This document shows, piece by piece, positions 26,135 to 35,796 of a stretch of DNA of 64,000 bases. Position 1 is the stretch's first letter, and every line of letters begins with the position of its first letter. The DNA is from Burkholderia sp. SRS-W-2-2016 (GTDB lineage: Bacteria > Pseudomonadota > Gammaproteobacteria > Burkholderiales > Burkholderiaceae). The stretch covers positions 62,001-126,000 of the forward strand of contig NZ_MSDV01000021.1 of NCBI RefSeq assembly GCF_001931485.1, given 5' to 3'. The translations under genes and the position numbers were made by a program. The notes under the pieces are model-generated. The model saw only the letters and a list, made by a program, of their open reading frames with translations. It searched no databases and was not told the origin of the DNA.

Positions 26135-27760
26135 TTATTCCTGTGACTTGTTAGCCGGCGCGCTCTGCTGCAACGGCCGCCACGCACGCCCATCGCGCGC
26201 TAGCAGCGCATCGGCCTCGGCCGGCCCTTCACTGCCCGCCGCGTAACCGTGCACGGCCATCGCGCCGCCGCTCTTCGGATGCAGCACGTCATCGACCGCG
26301 CACCAGCTCGTCTCGATGCTGTCCGCGCGCTGGAACAGCGTCGCGTCGCCGAGCATGCAGTCGTACAGCAGCGTTTCGTAGCCGACGTTCGCGTGCGCCG
26401 CGAAGAAGTCGTTGTAGTCGAACGACGACTGCACCGCGCCGATCTGCATCACCGGTCCCGGCGTTTTCACATTGAAATCGAAGCTCGTCCCATGCGAGGG
26501 ATCGATGCGCAAGGTCAGCACATTCGGCGTCAGCGCATCGACCGGCGTGTCGCGGAACAGCAGGAACGGCACGGGCTTTAACTGCACCGAAATTTCCGTG
26601 CGGCGCGTAGCGAGCCGCTTGCCGGTGCGCAGATAGAACGGCACGCCGGCCCAGCGCCAGTTTTCGACGAACACGCGCGCCGCCGCGTACGTTTCCGTCG
26701 TGCTGCTCGCGGCGACATCCGGCTCCTCCAGATAACCGATTCCTGCGGGCCCTTTCTGGTACTGGCCGAATACGACATCGTCGGGCGCGAGCGGCTGGAT
26801 CGCGTCGAACAGTTCGGCTTTTTTATCGCGTACCGCCTCGGCATCGAACGAATTGGGCGGTTCCATCGCTACCATTCCGAGCAACTGGAACAGGTGGTTC
26901 GGCACCATGTCGCGAAACGCGCCGGTCTGCTCGTAGAAGCGCCCGCGCCCTTCGACGCCGATCGTTTCCGCCGCGGTGATCTGCACGCTGTCGATGTACT
27001 CGCGCCGCCAGATCGGCTCGAACAGCGCATTCGCGAAGCGCACCGCGAGAATGCTCTGCACGGTGTCCTTGCCGAGAAAGTGATCGATCCGATAGACCTG
27101 CGATTCGCTCGCGTACGACAGGATGTGCGCGTTCAGATCGCGCGCCGACGCGAGATCGGTGCCGAACGGTTTCTCGATCACCAGACGGCGAAAACCGCCG
27201 TTCGCGTCGTCGGCTTCTTTCAGCAGGCCCGCTTTGCCGAGTCGCTCGGAAATCGGTTTGAAAAAGCGCGCGCCGACCGCGAGGTAGAAGATCGCGTTGC
27301 CGCCCGGCTGCTGGTCGAGCCGCTGTTTGAGCTGCGTGAATACGTCGTCGGCTTCGAACTCGCCGGCCATGTATTCGAGGCGTTGCGCGACCCAGTTCCA
27401 TGCGTTGTCGTCGAGCTTGCCGGCGTGGAAGGTGCTGGCTTTATCGGCGGCGAACTGTTGTAGCGACTTGTGCAGATCTTCGACCCACTCGCCCGTTTCG
27501 CGCGCGCCGTGATTGACGCCGATGATCTTCATGCCGTCGTCGAGCAGGCCATCGACCGCGAGGTTGTAGAGCGCCGGCATCAGCAGACGCCGGGTCAGGT
27601 CGCCGCCCGCGCCGAAGATCACCAGCGTGCACGGCGGCGCGGGCTTCTTGCCGGCCGCCGACGGCACCGCATCGTGCGGGCTTGCACCAAGCTTGCAACT
27701 TGGCGTGCGCGCGGTGCCGGATTGAGTGGAAGGAGCGGAAGGGTTCGGTGTCGTCGACAT
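26135..27760 (-). CDS. zwf: glucose-6-phosphate 1-dehydrogenase
   Basis: A 541-residue G6PDH, oxidising glucose-6-phosphate to 6-phosphogluconolactone with NADP+. The nucleotide-binding GAGGDLTRRLLMPALYNL starts near residue 50, the active-site RIDHFLGK is followed by FANALFEPIW, and the C-terminal domain is complete. About 45 Pro/Ser/Thr-rich residues precede the Rossmann fold and are not family-typical. The start is uncertain: the ATG at 27760 lacks a good ribosome site, whereas a GTG at 27769 has AAGG 5 bases upstream. It sits between the GH63-like enzyme and the ROK kinase on the same strand. Confidence 0.93.
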   Translation of the reverse strand: MSTTPNPSAPSTQSGTARTPSCKLGASPHDAVPSAAGKKPAPPCTLVIFGAGGDLTRRLLMPALYNLAVDGLLDDGMKIIGVNHGARETGEWVEDLHKSLQQFAADKASTFHAGKLDDNAWNWVAQRLEYMAGEFEADDVFTQLKQRLDQQPGGNAIFYLAVGARFFKPISERLGKAGLLKEADDANGGFRRLVIEKPFGTDLASARDLNAHILSYASESQVYRIDHFLGKDTVQSILAVRFANALFEPIWRREYIDSVQITAAETIGVEGRGRFYEQTGAFRDMVPNHLFQLLGMVAMEPPNSFDAEAVRDKKAELFDAIQPLAPDDVVFGQYQKGPAGIGYLEEPDVAASSTTETYAAARVFVENWRWAGVPFYLRTGKRLATRRTEISVQLKPVPFLLFRDTPVDALTPNVLTLRIDPSHGTSFDFNVKTPGPVMQIGAVQSSFDYNDFFAAHANVGYETLLYDCMLGDATLFQRADSIETSWCAVDDVLHPKSGGAMAVHGYAAGSEGPAEADALLARDGRAWRPLQQSAPANKSQE

Positions 27761-27906
27761 GGAATTCACTTGTACCTTGGCAAGCCACTGGAAATAGCGT
27801 GGCGATACGTGAAAGACCGCGCGCGCCGCCTCACAGTTCAATCGCGTTCGCATTCATCGCGATGCGCGGCGCGGCAGTTGCTCACGATGACTGCGTGCGG
27901 CACGCG

Positions 27907-30810
27907 CTATTTCGTCGTCGTGGCAGCGAGCGGCGCAGCCGGTTGTGGCGATGAAGCAGAAGCCGGCGCGGCTGCGGATGGCGCCGCCGGAGTGGCCACC
28001 CGCGCAGAACCTGACGCGGAAGCCGAAGCGGAAGACGAAGCGGAAGATGATGCAAACGCCGAAGCCGTCACCGCGGCGGCCCCCGCCGGAATCGGCGCCC
28101 GCGCCTCCGGCTCGCCGGCCAACGGCACATTGCCCGACGCCGCCATCGCGCGCGGCTGCAACAGCAACGCGACGAGCCCGGTCCAGCCGGTCTGATGCGA
28201 CGCCCCGACACCGCGCCCGTTATCGCCATGAAAGTATTCGTGGAACAGGATCAGGTCCTGCGAACGCGGGTCCGCCTGCAATAGCGGATACGCGCCCATC
28301 ACCGGCCGCTCGCCGTCCCTGTTCTTCAGGAACAGCGTGGTCGCGCGGCGCGCGAGTTCATCGGCGATTTCGCTTAGCGAGAAGTTCTGCCCCGAGCCGG
28401 TTGGATACTCGACGCGAAACTCGTCGCCGTAATAGCGATGAAACTCGTACAGCGATTCGATCAGCAGATAGTTGACCGGCATCCACACCGGCCCGCGCCA
28501 GTTCGAATTGCCGCCGAACACGCGCGTGTCGGATTCGGCCGGCAGGTACTTCACGCAGAAGCTGTTGCCGTCGTGCTGGAACACGAACGGCTGCTCGCGA
28601 TGAAAACGCGACAACGCGCGTACGCCGTGATCGGAAAGAAATTCGCTTTCGTCGAGCGCGCGCCGTAACAATGCCTTCATCCGATGCCCGCGCAGCAGCG
28701 ACAGCAATAGCGCATTGCCCTTGCCGGGCTCGTTCCAGCGCGATACCAGTTTCGCGAGATCGGGCCGGTGTTCGAGGAACCACACGAGCCGCTCGCGCAG
28801 TCCGGGCAAATTGCCATGCAGACGTTCTTCGAGTACGTGCACCGCGAATAGCGGAATCAGTCCGACGATCGAGCGCACGCGCATCGGCAGACTGCTGCCG
28901 TCGGGCAGGCGCAGCTTGTCGTAGAAGAATTCGTCTTCGCTGTCCCACAGCCCGGTATCGCAGCCGTCGTCGCAACTGACCGCCTCGGCGATATACAGAA
29001 AGTGCTCGAAGAACTTCACGCCGATATCGACGAATACATGGTTTGCGTACGCGAGTTCGAGCGCGATCCGCATCAGGTCGAGCGCATACGCGGCCATCCA
29101 CGCGGTGCCGTCGGCCTGGTCGATATGGCCGCCGGTCGGCAGCGGCGACGAGCGATCGAAGATGCCGACGTTGTCGAGCCCGAGAAAACCGCCCTGAAAA
29201 ATATTGTGGCCGTCGGCGTCCTTGCGGTTCACCCACCACGAAAAATTCAGCAGCAGTTTATGAAAAACCAGTTCGAGGAAATCGCGATCGGCCTTGCCGG
29301 TCAGCGCGCGATCGATCTCGTACACGCGCCACGCGGCCCATGCATGCACCGGCGGATTCGCGTCGCCGAGCGCCCATTCGTACGCGGGCAACTGGCCGTT
29401 CGGATGCTGATAGCGATCCTTCACGAGCAGCAGCAGTTGCTTCTTCGCAAACGCCGGATCGATCAGCGCGAACGCGGCCGCATGAAACGCGAGGTCCCAC
29501 GACGCGTACCACGGGTACTCCCACTTGTCGGGCATCGATACGATGTCCGCGTTGCACAGATGCCGCCAGTCCGCGTTGCGGCCGCGTCTGCGCTCGGCGG
29601 GCGGCTTCGGCTGCAACGGGTCGCCGTCCATCCAGCGCTGCACGTCGTACTGGTAGTACTGCTTCGACCACAGCATCCCGCCGAGCGCCTGGCGTTGCAC
29701 GAGACGCGCGTCGGGATCGGTGATCTCGTGCTGCAACGCGCCGTAGAATTCGTCGGCTTCGGCGATGCGGCGCGCGAACAGCGCATCGGCATCGAACGGC
29801 GCGTCGTCCACCGCGGATTGCGGACGCCAGCGCAGATAGATCACCGCGCGTCCATGCGGCGCGAGATCGAGCGCCGCGTGCGCGCCGGCCTTGGTGCCGG
29901 CGTCGCGGCGAATCGCGTTCGCGTCGCCGTGCACGAGGTAGTCGTTGAAGCCGTCCTTGAACGGGCCGGTGCCGTCCATATTGAACAGCCGCTTCACGTT
30001 GGTGTCGTTTTCGCAGAACAGCCACGCGAGCTGCGGCGCATCGGGCGACCACGCGTTGACGACGATCGGCTCGTGCCGGTGATGATGGCCGGTAAGGTGC
30101 GCCACGCCGTCGTGGTCGCGGCCCAGCGTGAGCTTCGGCTTGTCGTCGTTCTGCTTCCACGACCACGAATTGCGCGCCCAGATCTGCGGCAGCACGTCGA
30201 GCGACGCCGCTTCGTCCGCGCGATTTTCGATCGTCACGCGCATCACGATGTCGTCGGGCGAGTGCTTCGCGTATTCGATCTGCACGTCGAAATAGCGCGC
30301 ATCGTCGAACACGCCGGTGTCGAGAATTTCGTACTCCGGCATATCGCCGCCGCGGCGCGCGTTCTCGTCGATCAGGTCCTGATACGGATAGGCCGCGTGC
30401 GGGTACTTGTACAGCATCCGCATATACGAGTGGGTCGGCGTGCCGTCGAGATAGAAGTACAACTCCTTTACGTCCTCGCCGTGATTGCCTTGCGAGTTCG
30501 TCAGCCCGAACAGGCGCTCCTTGATGATCGGATCCTTACGGTTCCACAGCGCGAGCGATACGCACCAGTTGAGCCAGTCGTCGCAGAAACCGCCGATGCC
30601 GTCCTCGCCCCAGCGATACGCGCGGCTGCGCGCGTGATCGTGCGGGAACGAGTCCCACGCGGTGCCGTTCGCGCTGTAGTCCTCGCGCACGGTGCCCCAC
30701 TGGCGTTCGCTCAGATACGGTCCCCAGCGCTGCCAGTGGCCGCAGTCGGGCGAATGCAGGCGGGAACCTTCGATGGTGGCAAGCAGATTGGCAGCGCGCA
30801 GCGGTGGCAT
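27907..30810 (-). CDS. GH63-like glucosidase (MGH1-type glycoside hydrolase)
   Basis: A 967-residue cytosolic glycosidase. It opens with WQRWGPYLSERQWGTVREDY, contains WGEDGIGGFCDDW and a large (alpha/alpha)6 domain with WEYPWYASWDLAFHA and PTGGHIDQADGTAWMA, the patterns of the MGH1-like GH63 group acting on glucosides or oligosaccharides. AAGGA lies 8 bases before the ATG. The last 57 residues are Ala/Ser/Pro-rich low complexity (repeated AS and SAS) and are probably not part of the enzyme. The debranching enzyme precedes it by 51 bp and zwf follows, so it likely feeds glucose into the same pathway. Confidence 0.88.
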   Translation of the reverse strand: MPPLRAANLLATIEGSRLHSPDCGHWQRWGPYLSERQWGTVREDYSANGTAWDSFPHDHARSRAYRWGEDGIGGFCDDWLNWCVSLALWNRKDPIIKERLFGLTNSQGNHGEDVKELYFYLDGTPTHSYMRMLYKYPHAAYPYQDLIDENARRGGDMPEYEILDTGVFDDARYFDVQIEYAKHSPDDIVMRVTIENRADEAASLDVLPQIWARNSWSWKQNDDKPKLTLGRDHDGVAHLTGHHHRHEPIVVNAWSPDAPQLAWLFCENDTNVKRLFNMDGTGPFKDGFNDYLVHGDANAIRRDAGTKAGAHAALDLAPHGRAVIYLRWRPQSAVDDAPFDADALFARRIAEADEFYGALQHEITDPDARLVQRQALGGMLWSKQYYQYDVQRWMDGDPLQPKPPAERRRGRNADWRHLCNADIVSMPDKWEYPWYASWDLAFHAAAFALIDPAFAKKQLLLLVKDRYQHPNGQLPAYEWALGDANPPVHAWAAWRVYEIDRALTGKADRDFLELVFHKLLLNFSWWVNRKDADGHNIFQGGFLGLDNVGIFDRSSPLPTGGHIDQADGTAWMAAYALDLMRIALELAYANHVFVDIGVKFFEHFLYIAEAVSCDDGCDTGLWDSEDEFFYDKLRLPDGSSLPMRVRSIVGLIPLFAVHVLEERLHGNLPGLRERLVWFLEHRPDLAKLVSRWNEPGKGNALLLSLLRGHRMKALLRRALDESEFLSDHGVRALSRFHREQPFVFQHDGNSFCVKYLPAESDTRVFGGNSNWRGPVWMPVNYLLIESLYEFHRYYGDEFRVEYPTGSGQNFSLSEIADELARRATTLFLKNRDGERPVMGAYPLLQADPRSQDLILFHEYFHGDNGRGVGASHQTGWTGLVALLLQPRAMAASGNVPLAGEPEARAPIPAGAAAVTASAFASSSASSSASASASGSARVATPAAPSAAAPASASSPQPAAPLAATTTK

Positions 30811-30861
30811 GGGAACGTCCTTGCAGCAGGCCTGGCGGTGGGACCCACATCGTAGCGCGGT

Positions 30862-32898
30862 TTACGCGCCGCCGCGCTCGAACCCGGCCAGCAGACTTTC
30901 AACGCGCAGCAATTCGCCCAGCGACCACGCCTGAAACGGCGTGCCGGCGCTCGCGTGCGGCGCGTCGCCGTCGGCGATTTCGGACAGATGGTCGAGCCCC
31001 GCGTGATCGAGATGCGCGTAGAGCGGCGCGAGAAAACGCGTGCGCGCTTGCGCCAGCTGCTCGGCGCCGGTGCCCTCGATACGCAGCCACGCTTCGACGA
31101 ACGGCCCGATCAGCCACAGCCACACGGTGCCCTGGTGATACGCGCCGTCGCGCGCGAGCGGCGGCCCGCCGTAATGGCCGCGATAGCCGGGGTCGGACGG
31201 CGCGAGCGAGCGCAAGCCGAGCGGGGTCAGCAGTTGCGCTTCGACCTGGGCGAGCACCGCGCGCGCGGCCGCGCCTTCGAGCAGCGCAAACGGCAGTCCG
31301 CCGATCGCGAAGATCTGGTTCGGGCGAATCGCGCGATCGACGGTGGCCGGTACGTGATCGACATCGACGTTGTCGAACAATGCCTGGGTGTCCGGATCGA
31401 TGAAGCGCTGGCGGAACGCGAGCGTCGCGCGTTCGGCCGGCGCGCGCCACTTTGGATTCCATGCGGATGCGATGCGCAGCGCGTTGATCCACAACGCCTG
31501 CACTTCGACCGGTTTGCCGATGCGCGGCGTGACCACCCAGTCGCCGACTTTCGCGTCCATCCACGTGAGTTGCACGCCGGGGATGCCCGCTTGCAGCAAA
31601 CCGTCGAACACGCACACGCCGATGTTGAAGCGCGTGCCGTTCGTATAGCCGGTGAGGATCGCTTCGACGGCCTGCTGCAGGCGTTCGCGAGTCGCGTCGC
31701 TCGCGTGCGGCGTCGCCAGATAGTCGTGGACCGCGACGACGAACCATAACGATGCGTCGACCGAGTTGTATTCGGGCGCGTCGCCGTAGTCGGGGAAGCG
31801 GTTCGGCAGCATCCCGTCGGACAGCGTGGTCGACCATTCGAGCAGGATCGCTGCGGCGTCGTCGAGACGGTTCGACGCGATCAGCAGTCCGCGCATCGCG
31901 ATGAAGGTGTCGCGGCCCCAATCTGTGAACCATGGGAAACCGGCGAGGATCGTGCGGCCTTCGTTGCGGCTGACGACGTAGGCGTCGGCGGAGCGTTGCA
32001 GGCGGGAGCCGAGCGCGCCGCGGCGTTGCAGTTCTGTATCGGCGAGGGTGGCGGCGTGAGCGGCGGTTGAGGTTTTCGCGTCGCCATTGGCGTGGGCGTT
32101 GGCGTTCGCGTTGGTCTTAGCGCTGCCCACCCCCGAAGCACTCAACACCATCACCGCTTCGCCTTCCGCGAGATCGAAGCTGAACACACCCGGCGCGGCG
32201 AGGTCCTCGTTGCAATCGAGCCCGCGTTCCTGTTCCCGCACATAGCAGAAGTTGCGATACCAGTCCGGCGCGTGCGTGTACTCGCCGTTGGTCGCGATCC
32301 GCACGACCGGCAATCCGCCATACGGTTGCCAGCTCGCGCACGAGCGGTCGTCGCCGATCGTTGGGTTGAAATTGAACACGGGGTTCTCGTGATGCAGCGC
32401 ATGATAGTCGCGCCCCGACAGCAGCGGCCTCACCTTCAGCACCGCCGCGCCGGCACCACCGAGATCGCCGCCCGCTTCGAGCCGCCAACGCAACACCGTC
32501 TCGCCGCTCGTCCTGCCGACGAACACCTCGGCACTCACCACGCTCCGCGCATCGAACTGAATCCGCCACGTCGGCCACGGCGTCGTATCGAAGCTGACGA
32601 GACTACCGCGCAGATCCGGATAGATCACATCGGGCCCATAGCGCTGCATGCTCAGCGGATAACGCCGCCCGTCCGCTTCGAGCCACGCTTCGACACCGTT
32701 GACCAGCACCATCCGGCCGCCCGGCGCGCGCGTCGCGGCAAGCAGCAACGCGTGATAGCGCCGCGTGCGCAGCATGCCGACCGTGCCCGACGCAAAGCCG
32801 CCGAAGCCGTCCGCCTCCAGCCATTCGTCTTCGAGCCGCGCGATCTCGAGCGGCGATTCGATTCGTGTCATCTGAGCGTGCTGATGCGCAGTCGTCAT
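30862..32898 (-). CDS. glycogen debranching enzyme (amylo-alpha-1,6-glucosidase)
   Basis: A 678-residue GDE_C-type enzyme. The N-terminal domain starts near residue 24 (EWLEADGFGGFASGTVGM). The catalytic (alpha/alpha)6 domain has GFPWFTDWGRDTFIAMRGL, the acid/base region FPDYGDAPEYNSVDASLW and YHQGTVWLWLIGPFVEA. Between them, residues 258-286 are an Asn/Ala/Lys-rich low-complexity insert. It hydrolyses alpha-1,6 branches of glycogen or maltodextrin in the cytosol. It is the first gene of the leftward carbohydrate cluster. A start at 32871 is an alternative; no ribosome site is decisive. An inverted repeat lies 63 bp upstream. Confidence 0.9.
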   Translation of the reverse strand: MTTAHQHAQMTRIESPLEIARLEDEWLEADGFGGFASGTVGMLRTRRYHALLLAATRAPGGRMVLVNGVEAWLEADGRRYPLSMQRYGPDVIYPDLRGSLVSFDTTPWPTWRIQFDARSVVSAEVFVGRTSGETVLRWRLEAGGDLGGAGAAVLKVRPLLSGRDYHALHHENPVFNFNPTIGDDRSCASWQPYGGLPVVRIATNGEYTHAPDWYRNFCYVREQERGLDCNEDLAAPGVFSFDLAEGEAVMVLSASGVGSAKTNANANAHANGDAKTSTAAHAATLADTELQRRGALGSRLQRSADAYVVSRNEGRTILAGFPWFTDWGRDTFIAMRGLLIASNRLDDAAAILLEWSTTLSDGMLPNRFPDYGDAPEYNSVDASLWFVVAVHDYLATPHASDATRERLQQAVEAILTGYTNGTRFNIGVCVFDGLLQAGIPGVQLTWMDAKVGDWVVTPRIGKPVEVQALWINALRIASAWNPKWRAPAERATLAFRQRFIDPDTQALFDNVDVDHVPATVDRAIRPNQIFAIGGLPFALLEGAAARAVLAQVEAQLLTPLGLRSLAPSDPGYRGHYGGPPLARDGAYHQGTVWLWLIGPFVEAWLRIEGTGAEQLAQARTRFLAPLYAHLDHAGLDHLSEIADGDAPHASAGTPFQAWSLGELLRVESLLAGFERGGA

Positions 32899-32960
32899 GC
32901 GCGAACCATAGCGCAAATGGCAGTGCGGTGACCATTGTCCTTCCCGCGACTTTCCATTTT

Positions 32961-32989
32961 CTTTCGAAAAACTAACGATTTTTCGAAAG
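32961..32989. promoter_or_regulatory. perfect 11-bp inverted repeat, candidate operator
   Basis: CTTTCGAAAAA (32961-32971) and TTTTTCGAAAG (32979-32989) are exact inverted copies separated by 7 bases. A further related half site, TCTCGAAAGG, lies at 33021-33030. The site is in the divergent promoter region between the debranching enzyme gene and the small lipoprotein gene, so it could act on either or both. Confidence 0.55.
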
Positions 32990-33070
32990 TTATGCTCCGC
33001 GCAAACGTTTCACATTAATTTCTCGAAAGGTAGCGAGACTGCATGCGCTTTCACCGAACCGGATGCAGAG

Positions 33071-33445
33071 ATGAGAAAAAACACATGCATCGTGAGCATG
33101 GCCTTGCTCGCGCTCGTCACGCTCGCGTTGAGCGGTTGCGGCGCCGACGACACGCCGCTCGCGAGCAGCGCATCGTCCACGACTCCAGCCGCGAACGACA
33201 TCGCACAGGCTCCGACGACGACGGCAAACGCGGCCGCGGCGATTCTCGATGCTTCCGCGCCGCTCGCCGGCACCACCGCGAACCTCGGCGCGAACAGCTT
33301 CGGCAATACCCCCGACTCCGCCGCCAATTTCGCCGCAGCCGCCTCCGACCCGATCGCGCAAAACATGCAGGCCAATCTCGCGGCCGACAGCCAGCAGATC
33401 GCGCCGGTGATGCGCTACGCGCCCGGCGACAGCGCAAGCAACTAG
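33071..33445 (+). CDS. small lipoprotein, 124 aa
   Basis: A 124-residue exported lipoprotein: positive start RKNTC, a hydrophobic core, lipobox LSGC with Cys near residue 23, then a low-complexity Ala/Thr/Asn/Ser-rich mature part with no Trp and few charges (AAAILDASAPLAGTTANLG). The end is APVMRYAPGDSASN. No family is recognised. It lies 82 bp upstream of phospholipase C on the same strand and may be co-transcribed with it; a role as a secreted accessory protein is only a guess. Confidence 0.72.
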   Translation: MRKNTCIVSMALLALVTLALSGCGADDTPLASSASSTTPAANDIAQAPTTTANAAAAILDASAPLAGTTANLGANSFGNTPDSAANFAAAASDPIAQNMQANLAADSQQIAPVMRYAPGDSASN

Positions 33446-33527
33446 CCAGTCGTCCTTAACTAATCAAACCCATTCTCCCGGCGTGCCACCGCGCGCTATT
33501 CTTCCCCTACGCAGAAGGTGATATTCG

Positions 33528-35696
33528 ATGACCTCAACTAGCCGTCGCCGTTTCCTGCAGACCGTCGCATCGTCGGCCGGCGCCGCCGCCGCGATGACCG
33601 CATTGCCCGAGTCGATCCGCAATGCACTCGCCGTGCCGGCGTTTTCGCGCACCGGCACGATTCACGATGTCGAGCACATCGTCGTGTTCATGCAGGAAAA
33701 CCGCTCGTTCGACCACTACCTCGGCCATATGCGCGGCGTGCGCGGCTACAACGACCGCTTCCCGATTCCGCTGCCCAGCGGCCAGCCGGTCTGGTATCAG
33801 CCGTCGAAGGCGGACGCGACCAAGCCGGTGCTGCCGTTTCATCTGAACACCGCGACGACCAGCGCGCAATGCGTCGGCGATCTCGATCACTCGTGGTACA
33901 AGACCCACGCCGCGATCGACGGCGGCCGCTACGACCAGTGGCCCGCCAACAAGACCGACATGACGATGGGCTATCACCTGCGCGGCGATATCCCGTTCCA
34001 TTACGCGCTGGCCGATGCATTCACGGTTTGCGATGCGTACTTCTGCTCGCTGCCGGGACCGACCCACCCGAACCGCTCGTATCTGATGACCGGCACGGTC
34101 GATCCGACCGGCAACTTCGGCGGCCCGCTGCTCGACAACAACGATTGGGTCGACGGCGACGGTCCGCCGAACTATCAATTGCTGTCGTGGACCACCTATC
34201 CGGAGCGTCTGCAAAACGCCGGCATTTCATGGCAGATCTATCAGCAGGGGCTGACCGGCGCCGATCCGCTGAACGGCAACTACGGCACCAACATCCTGCA
34301 GAACTTCACGAACTTCATCAACGCGCAGCCGGGCTCGCCGCTCTATGAGCGCGCGCAGACCGTGCGCACGATCGACGACCTGAAGGCCGACGTGCTCGCG
34401 AACCGTCTGCCGCAGGTGTCGTGGCTGTGCCCGCCGGCCGCGTACTCGGAGCATCCGCAATACACGCCCGCGTACGGCGCCGAATACACGTCGCAGATTC
34501 TCGATGCGCTGACGTCGAACCCCGAGGTGTGGAGCAAGACCGTGCTGTTCATCATGTACGACGAGAACGACGGCTTCTTCGACCACATCGTGCCGCCGCA
34601 ACCGGCGACCACAGCCGCGCAAGGCAAGTCGACGGTCACGACCGACGGCGAAATTCACAACGTCGTCAATCCGCTGCGCGGCGGCAGCTACACCGCCGAC
34701 GGCCTGCCCTACGGCCTGGGCCCGCGCGTGCCGATGACGATCGTGTCGCCGTGGAGCAAGGGCGGCTTCGTGTGTTCGCAGGTGTTCGATCACACGTCGG
34801 TGATCCGCTTTATCGAAACGCGTTTTGGCGTGCACGAGCCGAACATCACGCCGTGGCGTCGCGCGGTGTGCGGCGATCTGACGACCGCATTCGACTTCCG
34901 CACGCCGGACTCGAAGATGCCGTCGCTGCCGGACACCAGCAACTACAAGAGCATCGCCGACAATCAATGCGCGACGCAGCCGAAGCCGACCGTGCCGGCG
35001 ACGCCGGGCGCGATCGATGCGCAGGAGGCCGGCATCCGTTTCGCGCGCGCGTTACCGTACGAGCTGCATGTGAACGGCGCGGCCGATGTGCACAAGAACA
35101 GCTTCACGCTATCGATCGGCAACACCGGCGACCAGGGCGCGCACTTCTACGTGTACGCGTCGAATCGCAGCGACGGTCCGTGGCGCTATACGGTCGAGGC
35201 CGGCAAGTCGCTCAGCGATACGTTCGATCTGACTTCGACGAACGGCGTGTACACGTTCGAGGTGTTCGGCCCGAACGGCTTCGTGCGCAAGTTCGCCGGC
35301 AATACTCAGGCAAACACGCAGGCAAATGCGCAAAGCGACCAGAAAGGTCACGTGACCGGGCATGGCCACGGCACGCCCGCGCAGCCGGAAGTGACCGCGC
35401 AATACGACGTCGCGAACGGCAACGTGTTCCTGAAGTTCAACAACACTGGCGGCTCGATCGCGCGCCTGAGCGTGACCGACAACGCGTACGGCGCGAAGCT
35501 GCGCAGCGTGCTGGTGCCGGCTAACTCGCATATCGAGGAAGCGTGGGTGCTCGCGTCGAGCCATCACTGGTACGACCTGACGGTCACGAGCAGCGACGAC
35601 GCGAGCTTCTCGCGCCGCTTCGCCGGTCACGTCGAGAACGGCCGGCCGAGTATCAGCGATCCGGCCGCGGTCGCGCCGATGTTGGCTGTGAGCTAA
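33528..35696 (+). CDS. phosphocholine-type phospholipase C, Tat-exported
   Basis: A 722-residue PLC of the PlcH/PlcN phosphoesterase family. It has a twin-arginine signal (SRRRFLQTVASSAGAAAAM), the metal/active-site start HIVVFMQENRSFDHYLG, PGPTHPNRSYLMTGT, and the conserved FIMYDENDGFFDHIVPP. Two C-terminal DUF756 beta domains follow (about residues 500-590 and 630-710), separated by a linker with NTQANTQANAQ. It cleaves phosphatidylcholine or sphingomyelin outside the cytoplasm, serving phosphate or choline gain or virulence. The paired terminator at 35707 closes the unit. Confidence 0.93.
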   Translation: MTSTSRRRFLQTVASSAGAAAAMTALPESIRNALAVPAFSRTGTIHDVEHIVVFMQENRSFDHYLGHMRGVRGYNDRFPIPLPSGQPVWYQPSKADATKPVLPFHLNTATTSAQCVGDLDHSWYKTHAAIDGGRYDQWPANKTDMTMGYHLRGDIPFHYALADAFTVCDAYFCSLPGPTHPNRSYLMTGTVDPTGNFGGPLLDNNDWVDGDGPPNYQLLSWTTYPERLQNAGISWQIYQQGLTGADPLNGNYGTNILQNFTNFINAQPGSPLYERAQTVRTIDDLKADVLANRLPQVSWLCPPAAYSEHPQYTPAYGAEYTSQILDALTSNPEVWSKTVLFIMYDENDGFFDHIVPPQPATTAAQGKSTVTTDGEIHNVVNPLRGGSYTADGLPYGLGPRVPMTIVSPWSKGGFVCSQVFDHTSVIRFIETRFGVHEPNITPWRRAVCGDLTTAFDFRTPDSKMPSLPDTSNYKSIADNQCATQPKPTVPATPGAIDAQEAGIRFARALPYELHVNGAADVHKNSFTLSIGNTGDQGAHFYVYASNRSDGPWRYTVEAGKSLSDTFDLTSTNGVYTFEVFGPNGFVRKFAGNTQANTQANAQSDQKGHVTGHGHGTPAQPEVTAQYDVANGNVFLKFNNTGGSIARLSVTDNAYGAKLRSVLVPANSHIEEAWVLASSHHWYDLTVTSSDDASFSRRFAGHVENGRPSISDPAAVAPMLAVS

Positions 35697-35706
35697 GCAA
35701 AACAAA

Positions 35707-35752
35707 CGGCATCCTGTTCCGTCTGAGTGACGGACAGGATGCCGAATCGTTT
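35707..35752. terminator. bidirectional rho-independent terminator
   Basis: CGGCATCCTGTTCCGTC pairs with GACGGACAGGATGCCG around TGAGT with one bulged T. Rightward it is followed by AATCGTTTTC, leftward by TTTGTTTTGC, so it can end both the phospholipase C and the convergent DHDPS-family transcripts. Confidence 0.85.
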
Positions 35753-35796
35753 TCTGCTTCGAATAAGGCGCCGAAACGCGCGACTTAGGCTTAGGC

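Noticed and set aside
29002..30855. 617-codon plus-strand open frame over the GH63-like gene
   Set aside because: Antisense of a conserved enzyme and without its own ribosome site or family pattern.
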